Source: Aplectana chamaeleonis (Eukaryota; Nematoda; Chromadorea; Rhabditida; Cosmocercidae). From it: 64,000 nt of DNA. Below are positions 11,700-22,252 of this stretch, in pieces; positions within the stretch are counted from its first letter, which is position 1; each line of letters opens with the position of its first letter. The notes below the pieces were generated by a model. That model was given only the letters and a program-made list of their open reading frames with translations. It was not told where the DNA came from and did no database searches. A program made the translations under genes and the position numbers. Location: positions 1,178,001 through 1,242,000 of the forward strand of contig JAPDOI010000184.1 in assembly GCA_029168955.1 (NCBI GenBank). Direction: 5' to 3'.

Positions 11700-12020
11700 T
11701 TTCCGGTCACGCGCTTTCCAATACATCCTGCGTATTCCCGGGTCCGCAGAGGGGACTCCGGGGAAATCCCTATCGGGGTCCCCACAAAAGAGGTGATCCC
11801 ACGGTCCACGGTGGGGTGCACCCTACTGCGGACCATGAGGAGATGGCCATACAGTTGGGAGCCCCCTCCCCTCGGAGACAAAAATGATCCTCCGGTATCC
11901 GGTGGATCTTCCGGAAGGTGACTCGAGGTGACTCGAGGAAGGTGACTCGAGGTCAGCTTCCAGGTCCGGCTCCGAAAAGCTGACTGAGGCTCACGGTGAG
12001 ACGAGGAGCCTTTTATACCT
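11700..12020 (-). promoter_or_regulatory. TATA/hairpin module A (copy 1)
   Basis: On the minus strand TATAAAAGG lies at 12009-12017 and CCTGGAAGCTGACCTCGAG begins about 52 bp downstream. Further down are tandem CTCGAGTCACCTTCC repeats, an ATTTTTG run and a G-rich block. Five other modules in the window keep the same order and spacing. Transcription would run into the element interior. No coding frame is supported, and function is inferred from conserved spacing. Confidence 0.5.
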
Positions 12021-12424
12021 CTATCAATGTTAATACTTTTGTCTAAACATGTTGATGCCGGCTCACCCATCTTTTTTGGTCCGAGTTGCGGAACGTGTCA
12101 CATATTTGACGGTAGAGCACGTCCCCGCCGTTGCACCGTCAACCCCTTTTCCACCGCCAAATAACCGTCTCCGTGAATTGAATTTCTCTCTATCTGCGGT
12201 ACAACCGACAATTCGACCCCTCCCCATTTTGGCTCCCGCCGTCGCACCGACAAGCCATTTTACCCCGCTGAACAACCGTCAGCGTGTCTGAGTATCGGTC
12301 TGATTTTGGTTTGAAAAGTGATGCTTTGATCTGTCAGAACGCCCGCGAGTGGATGAGTGAGAAATCGACGTGTTTTCATGTGAAAAAAAGTTATTTGCAC
12401 TCCAATTATTTTCATAGTCGGATA

Positions 12425-13585
12425 AAAAAGTCGACTTTTTATTCGAAAAGTCTGATATTCGAAAAAGTGCTATATCCGACTATAGTCGAAAATTCGAATA
12501 TTCAAAAAAGTGCGATATCCGACTATAGTCGAAAAGTCGAATATTCGAAAAAGTGCGATATCCGACTATAGTCGAAAAGTCGAATATTCGAAAAAGGGCG
12601 ATATCCGACTACAGTCGAAAAGTCGAATATTCGAAAAAGTGCGATATCCGACTATAGTCGAAAAGTCGAATATTCGAAGAAGTGCGATATCCGACTATAG
12701 TCGAAAAGTCGAATATTCGAAAAAGGGCGATATCCGACTACAGTCGAAAAGTCGAATATTCGAAAAAGTGCGATATCCGACTATAGTCGAAAAGTCGAAT
12801 ATTCGAAAAAGGGCGATATCCGACTACAGTCGAAAAGTCGAATATTCGAAAAAGTGCGATATCCGACTATAGTCGAAAAGTCGAATATTCGAAAAAGTGC
12901 GATATCCGACTATAGTCGAAAAGTCGAATATTCGAAAAAGTGCGATATCCGACTATAGTCGAAAAGTCGAATATTCGAAAAAGGGCGATATCCGACTACA
13001 GTCGAAAAGTCGAATATTCGAAAAAGTGCGATATCCGACTATAGTCGAAAAGTCGAATATTCGATAAACGGCGATATCCGACTACAGTCGAAAAGTCGAA
13101 TATTCGTAAAGTGCAATATCCGATTATAGTCGGAAAGTCGGATATACGGAAAGTGCGATATCCGACTATAGTCGAAAAGTCGAATATTCGAAAAAGGGCG
13201 ATATCCGACTACAGTCGAAAAGTCGAATATTCGAAAAAGTGCGATATCCGACTATAGTCGAAAAGTCGAATATTCGATAAACGGCGATATCCGACTACAG
13301 TCGAAAAGTCGAATATTCGAAAAAGTACGATATCCGACTATAGTCGGAAAGTCGGATATTCGAAAAAGTGCGATATCCGACTATAGTCGAAAAGTCGAAT
13401 ATTCGAAAAAGGGCGATATCCGACTACAGTCGAAAAGTCGAATATTCGAAAAAGTGCGATATCCGACTATAGTCGAAAAGTCGAATATTCGATAAAGGGC
13501 GATATCCGACTACAGTCGAAAAGTCGAATATTCGAAAAAGTACGATATCCGACTATAGTCGAAAAGTCGGATATTCGAAATGAAT
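12425..13585 (+). repeat. 43-bp minisatellite array, right arm of copy 1
   Basis: About 27 units. Nearly all units with AGGGCGATATCC are followed by GACTACAG and units with AGTGCGATATCC by GACTATAG. The two types often alternate, which gives an 86-bp higher-order pattern. A few units read TTCGATAAACGGCG or CGGAAAGTCGGATATACGG, so decay is local. It abuts the right terminus at 13604. Confidence 0.9.
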
Positions 13586-14204
13586 TTTATTCGGAACTAG
13601 TGTAGCGTGCACTGGGTTTTGCCCTCTCCTCATTTCCAGCTCTGCAGCAATTAGTAGCACCTACTGCTGACGACGAAGGGCTAAATTCGGTGTCGGCCTC
13701 GGAGCGCAACCCTCACCAATGTCCGCCACAGAGGGGCTTTTTCCGAGTTAAGAAAGGGGGACGATCTTCTCAGCACCCAAATTTAATATCCACGAAGTGG
13801 CTCGAGATCACCATCTGGGACCGACTTCGAATGGCTAACTTCCCTCTCAGCGGGATTGGGCGCCTTACAGCGACTTTTATAACGGACCCTTACCGTCGTA
13901 GAACAAGGTCCTACACTGTTATTCGCACTAGAATAATCAATAGTGGAAATGAACCCAACAACAAAAGAATCACACAAAGGGAGGAGCTGCTCGACCAGAC
14001 TTATTTGCAGCACAATAGAAGAAGCAGCAGCAGCACGTCCTCCTATTATGCCGCGAATCTCTTTGTCCTCGATTTCGCTTGTTCTTTCAAAGCGCAACCC
14101 CACGAGTGCGTGAGCGAGTAGATTGAAATCACAGAATATTGAAGGGCACTTGCAAACCATGAGTAGCGGCGAAACTGATCATTGAAGCATACTAAAAAAT
14201 TTTC

Positions 14205-14310
14205 GTTCTCTTCCATTTCCGTTTCCGGATTTCTGTTTCCGGCGTTTTTCAGCCATTTTTCTTCCGTTTCCGTTTCCGAAAATCTTGAAAAAGATTTCCG
14301 CACAGCCCTG
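14205..14310. repeat. TTTCCG hexamer zone and right terminus of the outer hAT-like element
   Basis: Degenerate TTCCGTTTCCG repeats end in TTCCGCACAGCCCTG at 14296-14310. They mirror the left zone at 5551-5650 and may be subterminal transposase-binding repeats, as known for hAT elements. That role is an inference. Confidence 0.55.
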
Positions 14311-14825
14311 CTATGGAGCGAAGAATAGAAACACCGATTCACCCACGGCACTGAGCTCTTATGAAGAGTCAATGAAACAGGAAACTTTTACATCAAAAAC
14401 AGGATTTTTCCTGTCTGGAATTAAAAAAAAACCCATGGATGAATAATAAATTAAATAAATGAAGGAATAAATAAATAGATAACAAAATGAATGACGTAAT
14501 AAATAAATAAATCCATGAACAAATAATCATTTTCGATTAAATAGACAATTAAACGTATAAATGAGTGAACAGATCTCTTGCCCTCTCTCTGTCTCTGCTA
14601 CCTCTACTCTATCTGTGTAGTCATCGAACTTTTAATCTCTCCCCTCTCTATTAAACCCTCCCTATTCATCACAAGTTTATAATTTGCCACCGGCACAAAA
14701 TTCTCACCGAAGTTTGGTGGATTTTCTTTTCAACGTTTTCCATGATATGGGCTCGATATCGTGATGTCTTTATCATCGGTGGCTGTTTTTCTACTCTCTA
14801 GTCTGACAGTAGTTTCAACCGCTTA

Positions 14826-15074
14826 CAGGCCATTAAACGACCAAAGTCTCACCGTCGACTGCGTACCACGCGCTGCGCGACCGCACGCGCGTCGGAAGCA
14901 GACGAGTTTTGCCCGCCGCGCGACGAGTTTCGGCCGCCGCGCGGAGGCCGAAACGTCGCGCGGCGGCCGGAACTCGTCGCACGGCGCCCGAAACTCGTCT
15001 GCTTCCGACGCGCGTGCGATCGCGCAGCGCTTGATACGCAGTCGACGGCGAGACTTTGGCCGTTTTATGGCCTG
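14826..15074. mobile_element. Almost completely palindromic foldback element (249 bp)
   Basis: The left arm from CAGGCCATTAAACGACCAAA and right arm ending TTTGGCCGTTTTATGGCCTG are near-perfect inverses through GACTGCGTACC/TACGCAGTC blocks and a GC-rich CGCGCGTCGGAAGCAGACGA segment. Only a few bases form the loop. No 8-bp duplication was seen. Confidence 0.75.
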
Positions 15075-15355
15075 TACCTCTGGAGAATGACGGTGAGTGA
15101 ATGAAAACACACTCTCAGGTGCTCAGTGCGGCGGCCGGCGAACCTCTATGCCGAAAACGACGGCCGGCGCCCCACATTTTGAAGGTGCCGGCCAGCGGCG
15201 AACCATGCTGCATGCGACGCACACGCAGCGCGGATATTGGCTCGCCCGCGAATCACAAAACACGCCACGCCATCTTCGATTCGGCCCGTTGGAAAGACAA
15301 TTGATAATGACCACGACTCATCACGTCGTAACGTGGCTATCACGTGCACAGCCGG

Positions 15356-15600
15356 TATAAAAGGCGCCTCACCTCACCAGAGTCCTCAATCGGCATTCTA
15401 ATGCCGGCCCTGGAAGGTGACTTCGAGTCACTCTCCAGGGGCCAGCATATTTTTGACCGCTGAGGGAATAGGGGTATCCCCACGGCTGGGGGGGGGAGGG
15501 GGAGTTCCGCCGTGATCCGCGGGGACGGTGGTTCCTCACCGCAGACTGCGGCGGACCGAGGCGGGGCGTTTCTCCGCCGTAGGGCCGGGGTGACATGCTC
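15356..15600 (+). promoter_or_regulatory. TATA/hairpin module B
   Basis: CACGTGCACAGCCGG precedes TATAAAAGG (15356-15364). About 52 bp downstream is CCTGGAAGGTGACTTCGAGT, the 5' arm of a hairpin closed by TCACTCTCCAGGG. Then come CATATTTTTGACC, a GGGGTATCCCC hairpin and a G-run. Upstream of the larger hairpin, CGGCATTCTAATGCCG forms a small perfect hairpin. The layout resembles a structured non-coding transcript or an LTR-like promoter. No downstream gene is recognised. Confidence 0.5.
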
Positions 15601-16520
15601 GAGGTAAACAATAATACAATTAAAGATCGCAGGCCATCTGGTAAAGGTCGGCGGGCCATCTATTTGAAGCTGGCTGGCAAACCAAAAGCGGGCGGCCGGA
15701 GGACGGAGACCGCGGGCCAGCTGGGAAGGTTCGCTGGCCGTCGTGCTCAGTACCTGAGCTGCTCTCCATTTTTTTTATACCCTACCCTTTATCAATTGGG
15801 TATCATTAATTTTTTTTACGGTGAGAATTTTGTGACGATGGCAATTTATAATCGTCTCTATTTATCTATCTCTAACTGTCTACATATCTATCTTCTTTTA
15901 CCCATCTCTGTCGCTCCACCTCTACATATCTATCCGCCGCATTTACCTCTCTCTGTTCCTCGACTTTGCTTATCTGTCTTTCTGACCGTGCCCTTCTTGC
16001 TTAATCTATATCATTATTTCTTTCTCAGAAATTTGTGCAGCTCTTTTCCTCTTTTCAGCATGGAAATTTATACAGCCCCCAAGTGGGTCGTGATTGTTGC
16101 TTTTAGGGTGAAGGCAGTGGTCACGATAAAAAACCTTATCGAAAAGACTACAAAAATCAGCTTAGATAGAAAACTGCTGAAAACCATGAAGGTAGCGCGG
16201 TGAGAAACGGGCCAGAATCAGAGTTTTTAGGGCCCAAAGAAGCCAGTTTGTGCACACGTGCACAGCGCCGACCAAAAAGATCTCAGTCTCATGCCGAGCA
16301 GTCGAAAATCATCGACATTCAGAGGAAGAAATGAATGCAAATTTACCTAAAAGAATAGTTGAATAATGAAAGCAAGCACTTCAGTCAATGTTTTTGACTA
16401 GATTAGAACATAAATATTCGAGCAGGTCAGTCCGAATCTTAACGTTCATTTACCAAAATTTAATTCCAGGCCAACCAATGTTCTTGATATTAGAGATCAT
16501 CGATGCCAATGATATGTACA
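15601..16520. other. Non-coding stretch
   Basis: A 202-codon frame at 15595-16203 is low complexity in its centre (many CTATCT/TCTCTC runs) and has no domain or splice support. Nothing else is supported. Confidence 0.3.
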
Positions 16521-16572
16521 CTTTTGATGGTGGACGAGCCCACTACGTAGTGGGCTCATCCACCATCAAAAG
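16521..16572. repeat. 52-bp near-perfect palindrome
   Basis: CTTTTGATGGTGGACGAGCC followed by CACTAC is mirrored by GTAGTG and GGCTCATCCACCATCAAAAG, with one mismatch and no loop. It would extrude as a cruciform or fold in RNA. It sits just left of a dispersed repeat whose copies contain the related CTCGTCCACCATGC. Confidence 0.85.
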
Positions 16573-16689
16573 ACCTCGAATTTGGCTTCGAGTTTGGACC
16601 AAATGGGTTTTTCGCGATTTTTATCATAGGTCCTGCTTCTCTGGTTCCAGGAAAGGGTTTAGAGAGGAAAAGAAGACAAGAATATCTGA

Positions 16690-17180
16690 CCGTGCCCACT
16701 GCCTTTAAAGGCACAGTCCAAGCTCAGGGACGAAATCTGATATCTCCACGTAATTGTGAAGTGGACCCACCCTATATAGCACCTGCCAAGTGCGAGCTCT
16801 CAATTCCTCCTAATAAGCGAGATATAGGAGGAAGCCACCCTGGGGTGCCCATACCAGGAAGCCACTTTGGCACGCCCCTTTTACGATCTTTCGAGTTCAA
16901 CAGTGGCGAGATGAGCGATGGTTTCCGATCAATAGCCCCGTTCTTTCCTTCATTCTCAGCCTCTCTATCCACTCAGGTCAGCTCGCATACATCGGTTGCA
17001 AAACACGGAAGTTACAAGCAACGGACAACTCGTCCACCATGCTTCCGTAGTTCAATTTTTGAAGGGCAATAACTTCGCTCCTAGAGGGTCTTGTAGGATT
17101 TCAGAGACATTATTGGAATCAGCGTGGGGCCGTTTTGAATATAGGCAGAAGAACAGAAAAACGATTTCGAGGTTGGACTG
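16690..17180 (+). repeat. Dispersed repeat family R1 (about 480 bp)
   Basis: Landmarks in order are CCTTTAAAGGCACAGTCCAA, a CACCTGCCAAGTGCGA block, AAGCGAGATATAGG, CTCGTCCACCATGCTTCC and a TTGGACTGTGCCTTTAAAGG end. The same order recurs near 17.7, 18.3, 30.36, 40.2, 41.1, 42.6, 46.9, 47.3 and 58.3 kb, making R1 the commonest dispersed repeat here. No coding pattern. Confidence 0.65.
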
Positions 17181-17185
17181 TGCCT

Positions 17186-17689
17186 TTAAAGGCAGCAGAC
17201 ATGCTCGAAAAAGTTGTTGAGATAACCACGTTTATGAAGTCGCATGGCTCCTAGTAGACTGCTCACGCCGTTGGAAGCGTCAAAAACGAGTCAAAACTAC
17301 TGAATTTCAGCAATGCAAATCGAAAATTTTCTGCAACCCCGCCCCTGAGCTCCTGCGACCCCGCGCCAAAATACAAACTCGTCCAGATTGATAGCACTAA
17401 TACGGTCCCTTTGGCTGATTTTGATGCTTCCGACGAAGTGAGCGTTCCAGTACTGGCTGCAAGAGCATATCGACTTCTGCATCTCAACCGTTTTGTAGCT
17501 AACATTCGCTGTTTCAACCGCGCGCCGTAAAACTCGTCCACTTTCACCTGATAACAAAATAACCGTTATTCCTCTATTTCCACACAGTTCTCGTTCGTTT
17601 TTTCGTCAGTTCCCAATACAACCAGCTCCAAACCTTTGTTTTATGTCATAAAATCGATACCGTTTTTGAGCGTGTCTGCTGCCTTTTAA
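17186..17689. mobile_element. TTAA-ended inverted-repeat element, left copy
   Basis: It begins TTAAAGGCAGCAGACATGCT and ends GAGCGTGTCTGCTGCCTTTTAA. About 505 bp. Its near-identical partner lies inverted at 18481-18982, so the pair forms an 1.8 kb foldback around R1 sequence. TTAA at the outer borders would fit a piggyBac-type target, which is an inference from the ends only. Confidence 0.6.
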
Positions 17690-18480
17690 GGCTCAGTACA
17701 TCCTCAGATATGAATTTTAAGATTTTCATGTAATTGTGTAGAAGACCACTCCTGTATCGCAGGTGCCAAACGCCAGATCTCATTTCCTCCAAATAGGCGA
17801 GATATAAGCGACCACCACAGGCCCGGCCCCCCTCGCTCACCACCACAGGCCCGACCCCCTAAAGCCGCATTCATAGCTAGTCGCTTCGACTAGTCGCGGC
17901 ACTGCCAACAGTTACAGAACCCGTCGCGTCAACAGATCTTGCACTGAGCCGTGACGGTTTGGAACAGTTTGCAGTCTCAGACGCGATCGCCGAGCGACTG
18001 GGTTATTTCATAGCTAGTCGAAGCGACTTGCCCTTTTATGTTAGGTCGCTTCGACCATGTGTCTGTCTATTTCACACGAAATCACGTCAGCCCGAGCGAA
18101 TTGAGATCGCGGCAGTATTGATGATCGCTTCGACTTGAAGTCGAAGCGACCAGCTATGAATGAGGCTTAACAGATTTTCGAACTCGATAGCAGTTCGATG
18201 GATGGATGAATTCCAATAAGTCGTCGTTCTTCAGTCTATAACCAGACTGTCTCCTTATCCTGGCTTTCTCTCACGCGATGATTGCGAATGAACATAAATA
18301 CAGGCCTGAGACGACTCGTCCACCAATTTTACACGCTCGAGATCAAGGCACCTTTGAAGAGCCATAACTCTGTTCAAATGGGGTCTTGGACGTTTTTGAA
18401 GATACCACTGTGATCAGCGTGTGACTCTCTCCAAAATAAGTATGAAATTTGAAAATTAATTTCTTGGGTGTCCTGTGCCT
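17690..18480. repeat. R1-family sequence between two inverted elements
   Basis: Two R1 landmarks (AGGCGAGATATAAGCGACC near 17801 and ACTCGTCCACCAATTTTACA near 18318) are interrupted at about 17865-18170 by sequence with repeated GTCGCTTCGACTAGTCG/GTCGAAGCGAC palindromes, probably another small foldback. Confidence 0.45.
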
Positions 18481-18982
18481 TTAAAGGCAGCAGACACGCT
18501 CAAAAATGGTATCGACCTAATGACATAAATCAAAGGCTTGGAGCTGGTTCCATTGGGATTTGACGAAGAAACGAACGAAAACTGTGCACAAATAGAGGAA
18601 AACGGTTATTTTGTTATCAGGTGAAAGTGGACGAGTTTTACGGCGCGCGGTTGAAACAGCGAATGTTAGCTACAAAACGGTTGAGATAGAGAAGCCGATA
18701 TACTCTTACAGCCTGTACTGGAACGTTCACCTGGTTGGAAGCATCAAAATCAGCCAAATGGACCGTATTAGTACTATCAATCTGGACGAGTTTGTATTTT
18801 GGCGCGGGGTCGCAGGAGTTCAGGGGCGGGGTTGCAGAAAATTTCCGATTTGCATTGCTGAAATTCAGTAGTTTTGACTCGTTTTTGACGCTTCTAACGG
18901 CGTGAGCAGTCTACTAGGAGCCGTGCTACTTCAGAAAAGTAGTTATCTCCACAACTTTTTCAAGCGTGTCTGCTGCCTTTAA
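18481..18982. mobile_element. TTAA-ended inverted-repeat element, right copy
   Basis: It begins TTAAAGGCAGCAGACACGCT and ends GCGTGTCTGCTGCCTTTAA. It is the inverse of 17186-17689 with few differences. 86-codon frames read in both copies reflect the shared DNA and have no recognised domain. Confidence 0.6.
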
Positions 18983-19058
18983 TGTAGATGTTGACCAATA
19001 TTTGATGATTCAGATATTAGGTGAGAAGTACTATGTATTTCCCGCGCTGAAGTACCAG

Positions 19059-19430
19059 CGCTGTGCGGAAATCTTTTTCAAGATTTCTACGGAAGAAAAA
19101 AAAGGCCAAAAAACGTCGGAAACGGAAGAGACCAAGGCATACTTCGGGTTGTCTCATTCCCACGTTTCATCGCTGCTCACTGTGCCTGCGACTCTCCTTC
19201 AATAACCAATTATTTCAACCCAAAAAATTATAGTTATTCAAAATAAAATCGCTACGATGCATCCCACGAATTCGAATTCCCCCTCCCAGAAATCCGAAAA
19301 GGCGTTCTCGAAAATTACTCATTATATGTAGCCGCACTTCGAAGCGCTATACATCAAATGATTGGCGTTTGCGGTTTGCCGGCCGTTTACCGAAAATTTA
19401 TTTTTCGTTGCCGCATACCCCTGGGCCCGT
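19059..19430. repeat. Inverted, diverged copy of the 1.6-2.03 kb MITE cluster
   Basis: CAGCGCTGTGCGGAA at 19059 is a decayed TTCCG-family terminus, followed by CGGAAACGGAAGAG and then, in inverse, the sequence found at about 1840-1880. The stretch around 19371-19430 (TTGCCGGCCGTTTACCG, CGTTGCCGCATACCCCTG) matches the small MITE at 1612-1709. The two loci share a composite block in opposite orientation. Confidence 0.5.
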
Positions 19431-21629
19431 AGCAAACCCCCCGCCGCCACCACATAACGATGGCAGCCGACCTGACGTACATCGTGCCCAGATGCCACCC
19501 AATGTCGTCAACCCGGAGCGACCCTTTTCTACAGGATAACTCTGTTTGCAAAAATTAGCCTCCTGCTGGAATCGAACCACACACACTAGTCGCATAGACA
19601 GCGCGCACAGCAACTGAACCGCGAGTCCGTATTGGTATGGGCATTCTCGGCAATAGCAAGGGTGTGAGATGAACAAAACAACCAACAGGAATCTAATCCA
19701 TGAGAATGGCCCCCTTTAGATCTGCAGTCCATCCTATTCTGCTAAGTTTATTACAAACTATGCTTGGCTATTTCTGCTTACACGTTTTCAGCAATTGCAC
19801 AAGAACTAATTTTCAAGTTTGCAAAGAAGTTCATGATTTCTGTTTTTGTTTTCGGAAAAGTCCGCAGATTACTCGAGACTGGATCAGAGTGATATTTGAC
19901 GTTGAAAAATATCCACTTCCTCCCTTGCTCTACTTACTTCCTTTAAAACCAAGCAGGTGATGTTCTAGTACCAGAATCATACCTATTCTTACACTGCTTG
20001 TGATTTTTGTTTCGAGAACCATGTTTGTACATGATCACGCTGCTACTCGCTCAACAAACATAGAACTAAAATGGATATAAGAATTCAAGCATATCTTGAT
20101 GTTTTTGAATATTTTATCTTTTCGAGGGCAATGCCTTTTTAGATGCAGAGAAACCGTTCACAAGATATCACGAGAATATCGCCTGCACCCAACAATTTTG
20201 GTAGTTTTGGTGAGCTCAGCTTCCTTCTGAAAACCCGTTGTGTAGACCTCTTCTTGATTGTTTCTAGGGCGAAGAAGTGAAAATAAAACTTCGATGTTGA
20301 TTGGAGTTTCTCAGACTTCTGGAATTTTTTTTAGAAACGATCGTCCAGATTTTGTCTGATAAAATCTCATAAGCATTAATCCTTTGTGTTTTTTCTTCTC
20401 TCAGGAATATTCATCATGACCATTTAATTTGCCGCTACGCTTGACTGCTGCTGCCGTTTCCTTCTTTCCTTGTTCATATTTTTTCTTCACCTTTATTTTA
20501 TAAGCACTGCACGCGTTGTGTCTTACGGTATGTTAGTATGTGTGTGAGGTTTTTTTTGTGGGGGGGGGGGGGGGGATGGGGTTTGTAGAGTGTGCATTTC
20601 CGACAGCTTCTGTACTGAAAAAAAGGTCTTGTAGAATAGTGCAATTTTGATCGAAATGAACAGAGCCAGCTAGAGATAAGATCAAAAGAAACACGATCTC
20701 GAACTTCTCATCGCCAAGAACCTGTCAAAATATCTCTTACCGGTGGCGCAAAATTAGTGAATCATGAAACCATCCAAAAAAAATCAGCAATCCGGAGAAA
20801 ACACTTTGTCGAATTCAATTTCAGATTATTTTCATGGATTGGCGAAAGAAACTCACGCAATGGAACGTACAGTATAGACACTCCACGTACAGTTTTTTTT
20901 ATGAAAAAAAAGAACCAGACTGATGGTTCGGAAACAACAAAAAATAACGAGAAACTAGAGGGAAATCAGGTCCGCGAAAAATCAACAGCTGATGAAGAGC
21001 GATTGATTATGCCGTCATGGAAGGCAATGATCGTCACTCGTTGAAGCGATTTTCCTCCAAGATTTATCACAGGTTACGGGAGGCTGTCATTCCAATGCCC
21101 CCCTATTCACAGTCTTCGTGGGGGGAATTTCCGCATGATCAGCTCAAAATTCAGAACATCACTTGAACCTCACGGAGATGGTCAAACGTCGTCAGAAAGG
21201 TCAAAGGATCGTGTTCTCTTCCCCGCGCCGCCACCACCTCGGTCATGCACGACCCATGACTTGGCTCCCTCCCTACGCGCCTCTGCAATATACGCGCTAT
21301 TTCCACTTTCCACTCGCAGCTCGTGGCTCCCTTTCAGACCTCAGGTCCATGGCTGCATGCCGAGGTGGGTGACATTCGGCTGCGAGCGAAGTCACCACCT
21401 CAGCACGCACACGTGCATTAGGATGGGGTGGCCACCACCTATTTCGCTTGCGATGTGAGCCACCACCTCGCGCTGGGGAGGCAGCTATGAGCTCCCACCT
21501 TTCGGTGGGATTGCTACGGGCCCTGTCGCCAGAAAGTATGGTAGTCTGAGCGGCACCAGGTGTTCTTCAGGGCATATCAGAAGTCAATTTTCATATCATC
21601 GGTGGTAACTCTTAATTTTTTCTCTGGAA
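19431..21629. other. Non-coding stretch
   Basis: It contains a tRNA-like box-B word (GGTTCGATTCC, minus strand, near 19570), a run of about 19 G at 20557-20575, and a stretch of CACCACCTC-rich repeats at about 21230-21480. Frames present (for example 20757-21044) have no recognised domain. Confidence 0.35.
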
Positions 21630-22090
21630 CCTAAATTGCCCATTGTAGTGGGTACCAAAAGATTGCATTAGGAAAAAATTTAAGAAATAAAGCTCCTCGG
21701 CGAGATGGGAAGATTCCGTTATGATCTGCTCTGAAAAAGCGGCGCCGCTGCCCGTGACCACCTCCAAGGTGTCTCCGACGAAACTCCTTTCTGGAAGATA
21801 GGCTGCACGTGCAAAAAAAAACTGTTTCGATTTTTACGGCTGTTGTGGCGGTAAGTAAGCGAAGAAGTGGAATCCAGAGGGAAAGATTCAAAACATTCAA
21901 TCTCAGAGAAAAAACGGCATAATTTCAAAATGAATCCCAAAAAGGCGTTTAGATTCCTGCCACGCACATTTGGTGTCATCAATTCATGGGGTCTCAACGC
22001 AATTTCAGGACTCCAAACTTTGTGAATGATCTCAGCCAAACTCAGATATTCGCTCGAGCACGAGAGGTCGGATGTAAATTTCAGCGTCTC
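21630..22090 (-). repeat. Inverted copy of the 1095-1480 repeat
   Basis: Read on the minus strand it follows the same landmarks as 1095-1480, including a GCTTGGCTGAGATCATTCAC-like stretch. It is diverged and non-coding. Confidence 0.5.
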
Positions 22091-22147
22091 ATGACATCGA
22101 AAATCCTTGCTTAAACCCACTGCCATGAATCGTGCGGCACTACTTCA

Positions 22148-22252
22148 TTCCGTGTCCAGGTCCGAAAACTCGGAAACGGAAGCGGAACGGAACAGCCCAA
22201 AAAGCACCGGAAATACGGAATCCGAAAGAAACAGTTCTGCACAGGCCTGCTG
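22148..22252. mobile_element. TTCCG-family MITE fragment
   Basis: CGGAAACGGAAGCGGAACGG and GGAAATACGGAATCCG runs end in TTCTGCACAGGCCTG, a decayed form of the TTCCGCACAGCCCTG terminus. No left partner was found. Confidence 0.5.

Larger units (their letters stand above)
8651..12424. other. Internal region of hAT-like copy 1, shared with 25.8-28.97 kb
   Basis: About 3.2 kb is collinear with copy 2 apart from the 562-bp insertion at 10129-10690. Minus-strand frames at 9744-10049 and 26849-27154 (both 101 codons) are nearly identical, but the DNA around them is equally similar, so this is duplication, not proof of coding. No hAT dimerisation motif, RNase H-like triad context or zinc finger was recognised. 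The region looks non-coding apart from the promoter-like module at its 3' side. Confidence 0.55.
6273..13604. mobile_element. hAT-like element with subterminal 43-bp minisatellite arrays, copy 1
   Basis: The left end TATACTTGTTCCGAATCG pairs in inverse with the right end CGGAACTAGTGTA. Both sides carry the 8-bp duplication GCGTGCAC (6265-6272 and 13605-13612). Next to each end lies an array of a 43-bp unit, and the middle (about 8.66-12.42 kb) is shared with the copy at 25381-29408. Copy 1 holds two extra insertions (6826-8306 and 10129-10690) that copy 2 lacks. Several short frames are conserved between copies, but none shows a transposase motif, so mobilisation would need an enzyme supplied elsewhere. 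The hAT-like label rests on the 8-bp duplication and terminal repeats only. Confidence 0.8.
5551..14310. mobile_element. Outer hAT-like element (TTCCG-rich), interrupted by nested insertions
   Basis: The left terminus CAGGGCTGTGCGGAA at 5551 and right terminus TTCCGCACAGCCCTG ending at 14310 are exact inverse partners. Each is flanked by CTATGGAG (5543-5550 and 14311-14318), an 8-bp duplication as made by hAT-superfamily transposases. TTTCCG hexamers fill both subterminal zones (5565-5650 and 14205-14290). Removing the nested element at 6273-13604 leaves about 1.4 kb, with no transposase-like frame, so it is non-autonomous. A 143-codon frame at 13690-14121 has no recognised domain. The alternative is two independent ends sharing 8 bp by chance, which is unlikely. 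Confidence 0.7.

Noticed and set aside
6344..13585. CRISPR-like appearance of regularly spaced repeats
   Set aside because: The 43-bp units are contiguous without unique spacers, occur in an animal-type genome and sit inside transposon ends.
15356..15600. Module B as an snRNA, SmY or spliced-leader RNA gene
   Set aside because: It has hairpins and a CATATTTTTGACC run like an Sm site, but no match to known snRNA or SL landmarks. The TATA box and repeated presence in elements fit a mobile promoter module or LTR better.
19540..19640. tRNA gene on the minus strand
   Set aside because: GGTTCGATTCC is present, but the T stem pairs at only three of five positions and no consistent acceptor stem was found.
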